This document shows positions 31,642 through 39,958 of a DNA stretch of 40,088 nucleotides, in pieces. Position 1 is the stretch's first letter; every line of letters begins with the position of its first letter. The notes below the pieces were generated by a model. It had not been told where the DNA came from. It ran no database searches and saw nothing but the letters and a program-made list of their open reading frames with translations. Source of the stretch: Pseudomonadota bacterium (GTDB lineage: Bacteria; Tectomicrobia; Entotheonellia; Entotheonellales; Entotheonellaceae). The stretch covers positions 1 to 40,088 of the forward strand of contig SXND01000167.1 in assembly GCA_005777235.1 (NCBI GenBank). The letters run 5' to 3'. The translations under genes were made by a program, and so were the position numbers.

Positions 31642-33207
31642 GATCGCATCGATCACCCAGGGCTCACCCGAGGCCACGGCCTGCTGTAAGGCCTCCTGCA
31701 AGACCGTCTCCGTGTCTGCCCGCACGGCGCGGAACCCAAAGCCCGTCGCCACCTGGGCAAAATCTACCGGAGCAAACTGTGAGCCTAACACGGCATAGCC
31801 CTGGCGTTCCTGTTTGATCTTGATGAGATTGAGATAGCCGTCGTTAAAAATGACAATGATGATAGGCGTATTGGCCCGGCGGGCCGTTTCCAATTCCGAG
31901 ACACGCATCAAAAATCCACCATCCCCCGTGAGAGCCACCACCGGGCGCGCACGGCGCACGAGCTTGGTGGCAATGGCGATGGGAATAGCCACACCCATGG
32001 TGCCCAGACCCGACGAGGTGAGATAATCCAGCGGCTGATAACACTCCCACAGGCGGCTGGCATAGACTTTGTGCTGTCCAGCATCCGCAGTGAGGATGGT
32101 GTCACGTGGCAAGATCTGCCGCATGATCCGCAGCGCTGCGGCCGGGGACAAGCGCGCCCCGCTCGGCGTCACCGGCGGTTGTTGACGCTGGCGAAACGCC
32201 GCCAGGTCGGCTGGACGCCAGCCACTGTGCGGCGTGAGTAACGGCGTCAGTGCCTGCAGCGCCTCACCAATGTCACCCACCAATTCCTGCGACGGATGGA
32301 ACAGCCCGTCTTGATGCGGCACGCTGTCAATGTTGAGGACGCGCTGATGATAGGGCCAGAGGCCGGGCTCAAACAGTTCGACGACATCCAGACCAATCGT
32401 GACAATGAGATCACTCTCGGCAAGCAAGCCATGGTTCGGCTCCGATCCCATGAACGTCCCACCGCACCAGGGATGGTCATCGGCCAGCGAGCCTTTGGCC
32501 GACACGGCGCAGAGGATGGGTAGGTGGGCCTGTTCCGCCAGCGCTTGCAGCTGCGCTTCACAGCCATTGCGGTTCACGCCCAAACCGGCGATGACGATGG
32601 GCCGTGCCGCAGCGTTCATCGCCGCGGCCAAGCTCTGGACTGCCGGATGCTCCGCACTGACGGCGCCATGCCATTGCTGCATCGGAAAAGGCTCCGGCAG
32701 TCCTACAGCCTCGTGCTGCATGACGTCATCCGGAAGATTGAGATGCACCGGCCCGGGGCGTCCCTCCATGGCGAGCTGTAAGGCGCGTTGTACGGAGCGG
32801 GCCGCACTGTCGTCCGCGATAGGGAAGCTGCCTTTGGTTACTGGACGGAAGAGTTGTTCCTGGTCGACACGTTGGCGCGGCAAATGGCGGTACAGCTCAT
32901 CGGGATAGCGATCGGTGAACATCAGCATGGGCGCCCGTTCCAGTAAAGCGTGCGCTACGCCATTGATGACATTGGTGGCTCCTGGTCCTACGCCGACAGA
33001 GCACACGCCGGGACGCTGTTGCAACACGCCGTACGTGGCGGCCATCACCGCTGCCGCCGCTTCGTTGTTGCTCAAGACGTACGCAATACCTTGTTTACGC
33101 GCCGCTTCAATAAGCTCCACAGACGCACGCGACCCCGGCATCCCGAAAATATATTCAATCTGTGCATCGGCCAACAGCTTGGCCACCACATCGGCATACG
33201 TGACCAT
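31618..33207 (-). CDS. Thiamine-diphosphate enzyme, acetolactate synthase-like
   Basis: A 529-residue ThDP-dependent enzyme related to acetolactate synthase large subunits. The pyrimidine-binding domain starts MVTYADVVAKLLADAQIEYI and has the catalytic Glu in LSNNEAAAAVMAATYG; GVGPGATNVINGVAHA follows. The PP-binding domain shows ALTGDGGFLMRVSELETA with FNDGYLNLIKIKQERQGY (GDG...N). Acetolactate synthases, oxalyl-CoA decarboxylases and others share this layout; no regulatory subunit gene (ilvN) is adjacent, so biosynthetic IlvB is not assured. The ATG at 33207 gives the standard N terminus; a longer frame upstream lacks family similarity. The last codons end DPEGYV, then the TGA lies in the end of element B. 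Confidence 0.88.
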   Translation of the reverse strand: MVTYADVVAKLLADAQIEYIFGMPGSRASVELIEAARKQGIAYVLSNNEAAAAVMAATYGVLQQRPGVCSVGVGPGATNVINGVAHALLERAPMLMFTDRYPDELYRHLPRQRVDQEQLFRPVTKGSFPIADDSAARSVQRALQLAMEGRPGPVHLNLPDDVMQHEAVGLPEPFPMQQWHGAVSAEHPAVQSLAAAMNAAARPIVIAGLGVNRNGCEAQLQALAEQAHLPILCAVSAKGSLADDHPWCGGTFMGSEPNHGLLAESDLIVTIGLDVVELFEPGLWPYHQRVLNIDSVPHQDGLFHPSQELVGDIGEALQALTPLLTPHSGWRPADLAAFRQRQQPPVTPSGARLSPAAALRIMRQILPRDTILTADAGQHKVYASRLWECYQPLDYLTSSGLGTMGVAIPIAIATKLVRRARPVVALTGDGGFLMRVSELETARRANTPIIIVIFNDGYLNLIKIKQERQGYAVLGSQFAPVDFAQVATGFGFRAVRADTETVLQEALQQAVASGEPWVIDAIVDPEGYV

Positions 33208-33270
33208 GATCCCCTCATCTCCTGCACTCCCGGTGTGTGGGAGGCCTCTGTAAACACCCTCGACGTCTGT

Positions 33271-33299
33271 TGTATACACAGCTCGGCCCTCCCGGACAA
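33271..33299 (-). promoter_or_regulatory. Promoter for the TPP-enzyme gene
   Basis: On the minus strand TTGTCC (33299 to 33294), a 17-bp spacer and TATACA (33276 to 33271) form a plausible sigma70 promoter, giving a leader of about 57 bases before the ATG at 33207. Confidence 0.5.
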
Positions 33300-33404
33300 G
33301 GGCCATACCCTGGTGCAGGACTGACGAAACGCACAGGTGGCATCCAGCATCCAGGCGCGTTGTAACGTGTTTCTCCGGGGCTGTCAAGCGAGGCCGTCTG
33401 CGTC

Positions 33405-33569
33405 CAGCAATGCTCATTGTGCACAAGCCCGCGCGATGCGCACCCCTTCGCGGGCATGGCCCGCTCCTCCAGGGAGGCTTGAGACGCCCGCTTTCCTGGA
33501 GGAGCGGGCCATGCCCGCGAGGTCTCCGCTGACGCAACAGCCATCGCGATGGCAAAATGAGCATTGCTG
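33405..33569. mobile_element. MITE-like element with 17-bp TIRs and 9-bp target duplication
   Basis: CAGCAATGCTCATTGTG (33405-33421) and CAAAATGAGCATTGCTG (33553-33569) are terminal inverted repeats matching at 16 of 17 positions. The nine bases GTCTGCGTC stand directly outside both ends (33396-33404 and 33570-33578), a direct repeat as left by transposition. The interior encodes nothing but holds a perfect 26-bp inverted repeat (33448-33473 with 33495-33520, 21-base loop). A 9-bp duplication is typical of IS4-type and some other DDE transposases. No matching transposase is in the window. Confidence 0.8.
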
Positions 33570-33718
33570 GTCTGCGTCAAGAGCGTGCGCTGCTGCCGTC
33601 CCAGGAGATGGCGAGAACCACGGGCTTGACTATCGAGAGGTATGTGAGTTGAGAGGATATGCTTGGCAGGATGATCCGCAGGGTAGCGTGTGCAGGGCAA
33701 GGCGACAGGACCATGGCG

Positions 33719-33752
33719 CTTGCACCAAGAGCCGGGCGGCCCCTGGTGCAAG
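33719..33752 (-). terminator. Hairpin downstream of the metalloprotease gene
   Basis: CTTGCACCA (33719-33727) and TGGTGCAAG (33744-33752) form a perfect 9-bp stem with a G+C-rich loop, about 80 bp beyond the protease stop on the minus strand. There is no T-run. Nothing else is recognised in 33579-33834. Confidence 0.4.
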
Positions 33753-33834
33753 CAGGTGCGGCTGGAGCGTTTGACACCGGCTGGACCTCTCGACAAGACG
33801 GACCAACCGGCGCCGGCAGCAATCGAGGGAGCGG

Positions 33835-35562
33835 CTAGCGCCCGTCACCCTCGGACAGCTGGAAGGTGGGACTAAAGGTAGCGGTGCAGGTCTTGGCGGC
33901 ATTCATGCGCACGGCGCCATCACTGCAATCGGCGTGGCCACTCCAGCCACTAAAGGCCGAGCCCGCCGCCGGGGTGGCGGTGAGCACCACCACCGTGTTG
34001 TAGGCATAGGCCTCCGTACAGTCGGCGCCACAGGTGATCCCGGCGGGGGCGCTGCTCACCGTGCCGCTGCCGGTGCCGGCTTTGGTCACCGTCAGCGTCT
34101 GCGGCGGAGCCGTGGTAAAGGTGGCGGTACACGTCTTGGCGGCATTGAGGCGTACGGCGCCATCACTGCAATCGGCGTGGCCACTCCACCCGCCAAACAC
34201 CGAGCCCGCCGCTGGGGTCGGCGTGAGGACGACCACCGTGTTGTAGGCATAGGCCTCCGTACAGTCGGCGCCACAGGTGATCCCGGCGGGGGCGCTGCTC
34301 ACCGTGCCGCTGCCGGTGCCAGCCTTGGTCACGGTCAGGGTCTGTGGTGGGACCGTGGTAAAGGTGGCGGTACACGTCTTGGCGGCATTGAGGCGTACGG
34401 CGCCATCGAGGCAATCGGCGTGGCCGCTCCAGCCACTAAAGACCGAGCCGGCCGCTGGTGTGGCGGTGAGGACGACCACGGTGTCATAGGCGTAGGCCTC
34501 GCTACAGTCGGCGCCACAGGTGATGCCGGCCGGGCTGCTGGTCACCGTGCCGGTGCCGGTGCCCGTTTTCGTCACGGTGAGCGTCTGGGGGGAAGGAGTG
34601 GAGGATAACGTCCAGCCGAGATCCTCCATGAGCGGGAGGGTCAGGCCTGGGGTCTGATCCACCCCGGTGTAGGAGGGTTCCATAAGCTCGTTGGGGGAGA
34701 GCGCGGTGTCCCAATGGGAGACTGAGGAGCCAGGCTGCTGTGGATTGGGCGCGTACATACGGACGTGGGTGCCGACGGTGCCAGCGGTCAGGCTACCACT
34801 GGCGGCCTGCACTTTGGCGCCCACCCAGTGGAGGTTCCCAGTGCTGGTACTCGCCGTGACACGTTGCGCATCGGTCATGCTCGGATAGTCTGCCGGAGTA
34901 GCGCCGTGATGTTCCAAATTCCGCATATACGTGTCGTTGAACCCTCCAAGCTTGGCGCCGGTGGACAGCGTCACACCGCTGACAAAACCCAACCCGTGTC
35001 CTAGTTCATGCAGGACAACACTGACAAAGTCGATTTGACTCCCGGGGGGATTCCCGTCCAGGCCGTAGTACCAGGTATTCGGAAAGGCGCATGTGGTGCC
35101 TATAGCGCTGTTAAATTGGGCCGTGATGTCATCCGCCGCACTCAGATCGCTACCGTTCAGGGCGTTCGCCAGGGCGCGCGGATACCAGGTGCTGGCCACA
35201 GGCGCCCCGGTAAAGTCACGATGAAAGCCGGTCGTCCCCGCGGAACCGAGCACGGCGGAGCCCGCGGTGCAGGTCAACGGGTTAAACGCGGCGCCCACCC
35301 TGATCGTCACCGTACTGGAGAGCAGCCCACCCCAGATGTCGGCAGCACGCTGGAAGGCCTGGAGCCGTTGGGCCCCTAGGGTCGTACCAGTATTGCCCCC
35401 GACCGGCGCGACGGCGGTGGCGTCATTGAATCCCTCACCGGCACTGTCATTATTGACGACGACGACGGTGGCCGCATACGCCAACGACGCAACCAGCATC
35501 ACGGCTCCGCACAGGACAGACATGCAGTATACAAGACACCGTTGAGAGCGAGACCACCTCAT
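33835..35562 (-). CDS. Secreted zinc metalloprotease with three C-terminal InlB-B-like repeats
   Basis: A 575-residue protein with a Sec signal peptide (LVYCMSVLCGAVMLVASLAYA-like run, cleavage near AYA-AT). The catalytic domain (about 35-335) has the zinc motif VVLHELGHGLGFVSG (HEXXHGXG, metzincin-like) and ends with ELMEPSYTG, LPLMEDLGW, typical of this group, where M-x-P-x would be the Met-turn region. Three repeats of 81 residues follow, each PQTLTVTK.GTG.GTV.S.PAGITCGADC and then GWSGHADC.DGAVR.NAAKTCTATF. These resemble Listeria-Bacteroides/InlB B-type adhesive repeats, with paired Cys probably forming disulfides outside the cell. AAGGAGG lies upstream of the ATG. Its start overlaps the stop of the preceding small secreted-protein gene by four bases. 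Confidence 0.9.
   Translation of the reverse strand: MRWSRSQRCLVYCMSVLCGAVMLVASLAYAATVVVVNNDSAGEGFNDATAVAPVGGNTGTTLGAQRLQAFQRAADIWGGLLSSTVTIRVGAAFNPLTCTAGSAVLGSAGTTGFHRDFTGAPVASTWYPRALANALNGSDLSAADDITAQFNSAIGTTCAFPNTWYYGLDGNPPGSQIDFVSVVLHELGHGLGFVSGVTLSTGAKLGGFNDTYMRNLEHHGATPADYPSMTDAQRVTASTSTGNLHWVGAKVQAASGSLTAGTVGTHVRMYAPNPQQPGSSVSHWDTALSPNELMEPSYTGVDQTPGLTLPLMEDLGWTLSSTPSPQTLTVTKTGTGTGTVTSSPAGITCGADCSEAYAYDTVVVLTATPAAGSVFSGWSGHADCLDGAVRLNAAKTCTATFTTVPPQTLTVTKAGTGSGTVSSAPAGITCGADCTEAYAYNTVVVLTPTPAAGSVFGGWSGHADCSDGAVRLNAAKTCTATFTTAPPQTLTVTKAGTGSGTVSSAPAGITCGADCTEAYAYNTVVVLTATPAAGSAFSGWSGHADCSDGAVRMNAAKTCTATFSPTFQLSEGDGR
33864..34592 (-). repeat. Three tandem 243-bp repeats in the metalloprotease gene
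   Basis: The 243-bp unit occurs three times with very high identity; for example GTCGGCGCCACAGGTGAT begins at 34021, 34264 and 34507. Copies two and three are closest. Such DNA recombines easily, so copy number may vary between strains. Confidence 0.85.
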
Positions 35563-36062
35563 TTGTCCTGTCCTCCTTGGGGCGCCGCCTCAGTCTCGTG
35601 TGGGTCGCCAGACGTCGGCAGCTCATGGAGATGCTGCATCCTGAGCTTCCCATCGGCATCAATCGTGGCAATAAGTGGGCTTTGGAAGCGTCCCTGCAGA
35701 TCGATTTCTACACCGCCGCCAGGCACAGTGCTCGGGACTTGGACCAGACCTTCGTGCGACGTACTCAGGGCGTTCTGGAGCTGTGGGGTGAGTGGCAGCG
35801 GCACCGTACCCGGTGCGGGGTCCTGGCGGAGCGCTCCCGTCTTGGGATCAATGTAGATGGTCATCCCTGCTGCTCCGCTGGGGATCTGCGCTGGCGACGA
35901 CGTCGGCCGGGCGACCGCTTCTGGCGCCGCCTGGACGGGGGCCACCGACTGACGGTCCTCAGCGCGCACTGGGAGCACCGCGACCGCGAGGCACGCGCCG
36001 CCGGCAAGCACGCTCCAGAGCATCCTGGACGATCGGTGCGTTTGATGTCGGTCAATGTCCAT
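35559..36062 (-). CDS. Small secreted protein coupled to the metalloprotease, function unknown
   Basis: A 167-residue protein with an N-terminal signal segment (MLWSVLAGGACLAVAVLPVRA, cleaved near VRA-ED). After a Pro/Ala/Gln linker comes a compact region: MTIYIDPKTGALRQDPAPGT, then VPSTVPGGGVEIDLQGRFQS and PLIATIDADGKLRMQHLHEL. I do not recognise a named family. The stop overlaps the protease start (ATGA), so the two are cotranslated and may form a protease/chaperone or protease/inhibitor pair in the periplasm or outside the cell; that is inference from context. The ATG at 36062 is chosen for its GAGGG upstream and the signal peptide directly after it. Confidence 0.7.
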   Translation of the reverse strand: MDIDRHQTHRSSRMLWSVLAGGACLAVAVLPVRAEDRQSVAPVQAAPEAVARPTSSPAQIPSGAAGMTIYIDPKTGALRQDPAPGTVPLPLTPQLQNALSTSHEGLVQVPSTVPGGGVEIDLQGRFQSPLIATIDADGKLRMQHLHELPTSGDPHETEAAPQGGQDK

Positions 36063-36128
36063 TGCTGCTTCCCTCTCTGATGACGTTACGTGCCTATTGT
36101 ATGCCACCGGCTCCACGCGAGCCCATGG

Positions 36129-36671
36129 TCACGCACACAGCTCATCCACGGCCATGTGCCATCCCGGCACCGCCGGTTCCGCATCGGCGATCTCTCCGGG
36201 TCGGAAGATCACGGAATGGTCGGGAGCACTCATTTTGTAGGCTTTGATCATGTGCGGACTGAGTAAGTCCACATCCCACACCACCAATGTGCCAGCGGCA
36301 AAGTAATCGGCGCGTTTGGCCGCCATCGCCCGCTCGGCCGCTGGGCCGTAATCATACTCACTACGGACTTCCACCGCAAACACGGGGGCACCGTCGGGAA
36401 AGCCCATGTGGATTGCCCCAACGTACCAAGCGGCGTCTGGACTGAAGGACTCCCGATGTGGGAGATGCACCCTGAAACCCACATTATCCGGGAAGGCGTA
36501 GCCAGACTTATACTGACGCTCGTATTGGAACAGATGGGCATAGATGATGCCGGCAGTACGCCCCGGCATGCCCCCCGTTGGTGACATCTGTACAATCTCC
36601 CCGTGCACCAGCTCAGCCTTGCCTTCTACACGGTACAAATCGTCGATGGTTGCGTGTGTGTGTGTGCTCAT
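36129..36671 (-). CDS. Uma2-family (DUF820) putative PD-(D/E)XK endonuclease
   Basis: A 180-residue protein of the Uma2 group, restriction-endonuclease-like fold. Typical elements appear in order: KAELVHGEIVQMSPTGG, SFSPDAAWYVGAIH with the active-site Asp, VFAVEVRSEYDYG with the E-X-K-type Glu (here EVRS), and KRADYFAAGTLVVWDVD. Such proteins are abundant in cyanobacteria and other large genomes; their biological role is unsettled, though several are linked to mobile DNA. It stands 15 bp downstream of ispG on the same strand with its own start at 36671, and 66 bp before the small secreted-protein gene. Confidence 0.88.
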   Translation of the reverse strand: MSTHTHATIDDLYRVEGKAELVHGEIVQMSPTGGMPGRTAGIIYAHLFQYERQYKSGYAFPDNVGFRVHLPHRESFSPDAAWYVGAIHMGFPDGAPVFAVEVRSEYDYGPAAERAMAAKRADYFAAGTLVVWDVDLLSPHMIKAYKMSAPDHSVIFRPGEIADAEPAVPGWHMAVDELCA

Positions 36672-36686
36672 AGCCTCCCTCGCTTG

Positions 36687-38786
36687 CTACGCTGGCTCCA
36701 CCCAACGGCCTTGCAGCTGCATGAGCTGGATAAGCCGTTCGTCGGCATGCTCCTCCGGGATATTACGCTCCACGCACTCCTTCCCAACGTACAGACTGAT
36801 TTTCCCCGGCCCGGAGCCGACATAGCCAAAGTCTGCATCGGCCATTTCGCCCGGACCATTGACAATGCAGCCCATGATGGCCAGCTTGACGTCCTTGAGA
36901 TGCGACATGCGCGACTTGATGCGCTCTGTGGTGGTTTGCAGATTGAACAGCGTGCGGCCACAAGACGGGCAGGAGATAAATTCCGTCTTCGACATACGCA
37001 GCCGGGCGGCTTGCAGGATGTTGTAGCTCAAGCTGATGGCCTGTGCCGCCGAGATGTCGCTGTCAATCTGTAGGCTATCGCCGAGTCCATCATTCAACAG
37101 CGTGCCGAGCCACAGGGAGGCCTGAAACAGCGCCGCCTCGCGTCCCTGCAAGGCCGGGGTCTTGAGGTGCAGCGGTACTGGCAAACCCTGCGTGTCAAGA
37201 TGCGCCGCCACATAGCGATACGCCGCCACCGGCGCCGCCACATCCAGGGCGATCAGCAGACCCGGTGCCACGCCAGCGCCCGACAGGCGTACCACCCGAC
37301 TCGCCGTCTGCGCCAGCCCTTCCAGCGTCACGCCTGCAGTGGCACGTACACAGGCTGGGATGGCTTCCAGGCTCAGGGCCCACTCCAACACCGCACCATG
37401 GCGCGCCACGAGAGCAGCGCTGTGGCGGATCTGCCCCTGCCAGGCCTCTTCCGCCAGCGTCGGGTCAGGGGTGGTGACGAATTTGGCTGCTTCGGGCAGC
37501 GTCGGCAACGTGAGGAGCAGCGCTGGCGGCAGCTGCAGCGCCAGGGCCATCCCCAGACCAGCCGCAGCCAGGCCTTGGCGGAGCTGGCTGAAGGCGTCGA
37601 GATCGGCCAACGACATCGCCTGCAGCCGGACGATTTCACACACCGGCCCGCCGGGCGTGCTGGGCGTACTGAGCGCACGGATCTGCGCCAGCGTGCCGTC
37701 CACATCGCGTAGTGGCACCGTCGGGGCCAGCTCCACGCGCACCGGCTGCGTGCCGCCGAGGGCCACATCGCCCAGCGGCACTTCCGTGCTCACGCGCCGC
37801 CGATAGCCGTAGGGATTGCGGCTCTCCTGCGGGGCTGGGGTGGTGCTCGTACTCACCCGCACCGGCACGGACGGGACGGTGTGCGGCGCCGCCAGACGCA
37901 CGTTGTACGGTTTGACAATGGCATAGGCCGCCGGGATTTCGTGCACCGAGTCTTCGGTGAGCGACACCCGAATGGTATCGCCAATGCCGTCTTCCAGCAG
38001 CGCTCCGATACCAATGGCCGATTTGACGCGCCCTTCTTCGCCGTCACCGGCTTCGGTGACGCCCAGGTGGAACGGATAGTCCATGCCTTCGTCCGCCATA
38101 CGCGCCGCCAGTAGGCGATAGGCTTGGATCATCACCAGCGGATTGGAGGCTTTCATGGACAGCACGATGGCGTGGTAATCATAGCGTTCGCAAATGCGCA
38201 CAAACTCTAGGGCCGATTCGACCATGCCCTCGGGGGTGTCGCCAAAGCGGTTCATGATGCGGTCGGAGAGCGAGCCATGATTGGTGCCGATGCGCATGGC
38301 CACGCCGTACTGTTTAAGTTTTAACACGAGTGGCTTAAAACGCTCCTCAATGCGTTCTAGCTCGGCTTGATACTCACTGTCACTATATTCGTGCTCCGCA
38401 AACTTTTTCTTGTCCACATAGTTGCCGGGGTTGATGCGCACTTTCTCAACGTATTCCGCCGCTTTCAGGGCCGCATTGGGCGTGAAGTGAATGTCTGCCA
38501 CCAACGGCACCCGGATGCCACGGCGCTGTAATGCGGCTTTGATGTGGCGCAGATTCTCCGCCTCGTTGAGCGATGGCGCGGTGATGCGGACGATTTCACA
38601 GCCCGCTTCCACCAGCTGGATGGTTTCGGCCACGGTCGCTTCAGTGTCCATGGTGTCGCTGATGGTCATGGACTGCACCCGGATGGGGTGATCGCCCCCG
38701 AGCGGTACATCGCCGATGGACACGACGCGGGTTTTACGACGCTGATAGCTGAAGGGATCGTGGCAATACGTCGGCAGGGTAATCAT
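36687..38786 (-). CDS. ispG: 4-hydroxy-3-methylbut-2-en-1-yl diphosphate synthase, long form
   Basis: A 699-residue IspG (GcpE), the iron-sulfur enzyme that converts methylerythritol cyclodiphosphate to HMBPP in the DOXP isoprenoid pathway. The TIM-barrel start is RRKTRVVSIGDVPLGGDHPI; IGTNHGSLSDRI and GVTEAGDGEEGRVKSAIGIG follow. The C-terminal cluster domain has Cys in FISCPSCGRTLFNL and MGCIVNGPGEMADADFGYVG. Between them is an insertion of about 290 residues (about 295-590), as in the plant, chlamydial and Bacteroidetes three-domain enzymes; E. coli IspG has about 370 residues. The short form is more usual in Proteobacteria, so this is a lineage hint. It lies 39 bp after the tRNA-dihydrouridine synthase gene, same strand. 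Confidence 0.95.
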   Translation of the reverse strand: MITLPTYCHDPFSYQRRKTRVVSIGDVPLGGDHPIRVQSMTISDTMDTEATVAETIQLVEAGCEIVRITAPSLNEAENLRHIKAALQRRGIRVPLVADIHFTPNAALKAAEYVEKVRINPGNYVDKKKFAEHEYSDSEYQAELERIEERFKPLVLKLKQYGVAMRIGTNHGSLSDRIMNRFGDTPEGMVESALEFVRICERYDYHAIVLSMKASNPLVMIQAYRLLAARMADEGMDYPFHLGVTEAGDGEEGRVKSAIGIGALLEDGIGDTIRVSLTEDSVHEIPAAYAIVKPYNVRLAAPHTVPSVPVRVSTSTTPAPQESRNPYGYRRRVSTEVPLGDVALGGTQPVRVELAPTVPLRDVDGTLAQIRALSTPSTPGGPVCEIVRLQAMSLADLDAFSQLRQGLAAAGLGMALALQLPPALLLTLPTLPEAAKFVTTPDPTLAEEAWQGQIRHSAALVARHGAVLEWALSLEAIPACVRATAGVTLEGLAQTASRVVRLSGAGVAPGLLIALDVAAPVAAYRYVAAHLDTQGLPVPLHLKTPALQGREAALFQASLWLGTLLNDGLGDSLQIDSDISAAQAISLSYNILQAARLRMSKTEFISCPSCGRTLFNLQTTTERIKSRMSHLKDVKLAIMGCIVNGPGEMADADFGYVGSGPGKISLYVGKECVERNIPEEHADERLIQLMQLQGRWVEPA

Positions 38787-38825
38787 GATGGGCCTTTCAT
38801 CTGGACATAGCGGTTTGGTCGAGAT

Positions 38826-39938
38826 TCAGTTCGACTGCGGGATCTGCTCTGGACCGTACGTGGCGAATACTTCCGCCACCTCGGCAGCATTCGTGGTTTT
38901 GAACAGCGCGGCGCGCGCTTCCGTCGCACCGGGGAAGCCGCGGCAGTACCACCCGAGATATTTGCGCAGGGTGACAAACGGGCGGCCATCGTTGAGGGCT
39001 TCAAAATAGCGCACATGTTCGAGCGCCACGCAGAAGCGTTCATAGGCCGACACCGCGGGCGGCGGTCCCGCTTCTGTCGCCAGGGCACACTGGCTGCGCG
39101 CCCACTCCTTAGCCAGAAACAACCACGGATTGCCCATGGCGCTGCGCCCAATGAGGACGCCGTGTACCTGCGTCGCCCGCACGCGCTCGACCGCCTCAGG
39201 CATGGTCTGGATGTCGCCATTCCCCAGGATGAGCGTCGTCGTCTCACGCCCGAGCGTCGCGGCGCGGCCAATGGCCTGCCAGTCCGCCTGGTCGCGGTAC
39301 ATTTGTTTCAGGGTGCGCCCGTGCACGGTGATAACCTCCGGGTGTTCGTCCAGCAAACAGGTGAGCCAGTCTTCGATGACCACGGTATCATAGCCCAGGC
39401 GCGTTTTGACCGACACCGGAATGGCGCTGCGGGGGCATTGCGCGCCGGACGGCGCTTCCTGCAGCGCCTGTTCCAGCCGACGACGGGCGTGTGGATGCAG
39501 GCCATCGGGCATGAGCGCCTGCCCGGCGGCCCAGTCACGCACCCCGTCCTGCACCGCCCGGATGATGGCCCGCGCCTGCGGTGGGTTCTTAATCAGGCCA
39601 GCGCCACACCCACGAGCGGCAATACTTTTCGCCGGGCAGCCCATGTTAATATCTACCCCATCAAAGCCGAGGGCACAGATGATCTGCGTGGCCTGATAAA
39701 AGGTCTCCGGGTTGGCGCCGTAAATCTGTGCCAGCACCGGACGTTCCGCCTCGACGTAGCGTACTTGACCCCAGGAGGCAGAAATACCTCGGCACAGCTC
39801 GTCGACGTTGACAAATTCAGTATATTGGACATCGGGCTTGCCATGGCGAGCGACCATGCAACGAAACGCCGCATCGGTCACGCCATCCATGGGGGCCAGA
39901 CCAAATATCGGTTGGGGAAGAGTGTGCCAGAAGCTCAT
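38826..39938 (-). CDS. tRNA-dihydrouridine synthase
   Basis: A 370-residue FMN-dependent dihydrouridine synthase that reduces uridines in tRNA. The barrel starts PIFGLAPMDGVTDAAFRCMV (FMN site); the catalytic Cys is in DINMGCPAKSIAARGCGAGL; PVSVKTRLGYD and ITVHGRTLKQMYRDQADW carry the conserved Lys and His-Gly-Arg; LILGNGDIQTM and GVLIGRSAMGNPWLF complete the FMN-phosphate site. DusA, DusB and DusC types share these motifs; the two-residue insertion pattern does not settle the class. About 40 extra residues (about 135-165) lie between the Cys loop and the Lys motif. The start at 39938 lies 20 bp from an IS630-type transposase remnant, which may have displaced its promoter. Confidence 0.9.
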   Translation of the reverse strand: MSFWHTLPQPIFGLAPMDGVTDAAFRCMVARHGKPDVQYTEFVNVDELCRGISASWGQVRYVEAERPVLAQIYGANPETFYQATQIICALGFDGVDINMGCPAKSIAARGCGAGLIKNPPQARAIIRAVQDGVRDWAAGQALMPDGLHPHARRRLEQALQEAPSGAQCPRSAIPVSVKTRLGYDTVVIEDWLTCLLDEHPEVITVHGRTLKQMYRDQADWQAIGRAATLGRETTTLILGNGDIQTMPEAVERVRATQVHGVLIGRSAMGNPWLFLAKEWARSQCALATEAGPPPAVSAYERFCVALEHVRYFEALNDGRPFVTLRKYLGWYCRGFPGATEARAALFKTTNAAEVAEVFATYGPEQIPQSN

Positions 39939-39958
39939 GCGCAGATGTTAGAGCATTT

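Noticed and set aside
33448..33520. 26-bp inverted repeat as a stand-alone terminator
   Set aside because: It lies inside the MITE-like element, has no T-run and is distant from any gene end.
31618..33564. Longer start for the TPP enzyme at 33564
   Set aside because: The extra 119 codons cover a promoter and part of the MITE-like element and lack family similarity; the ATG at 33207 gives the standard N terminus.
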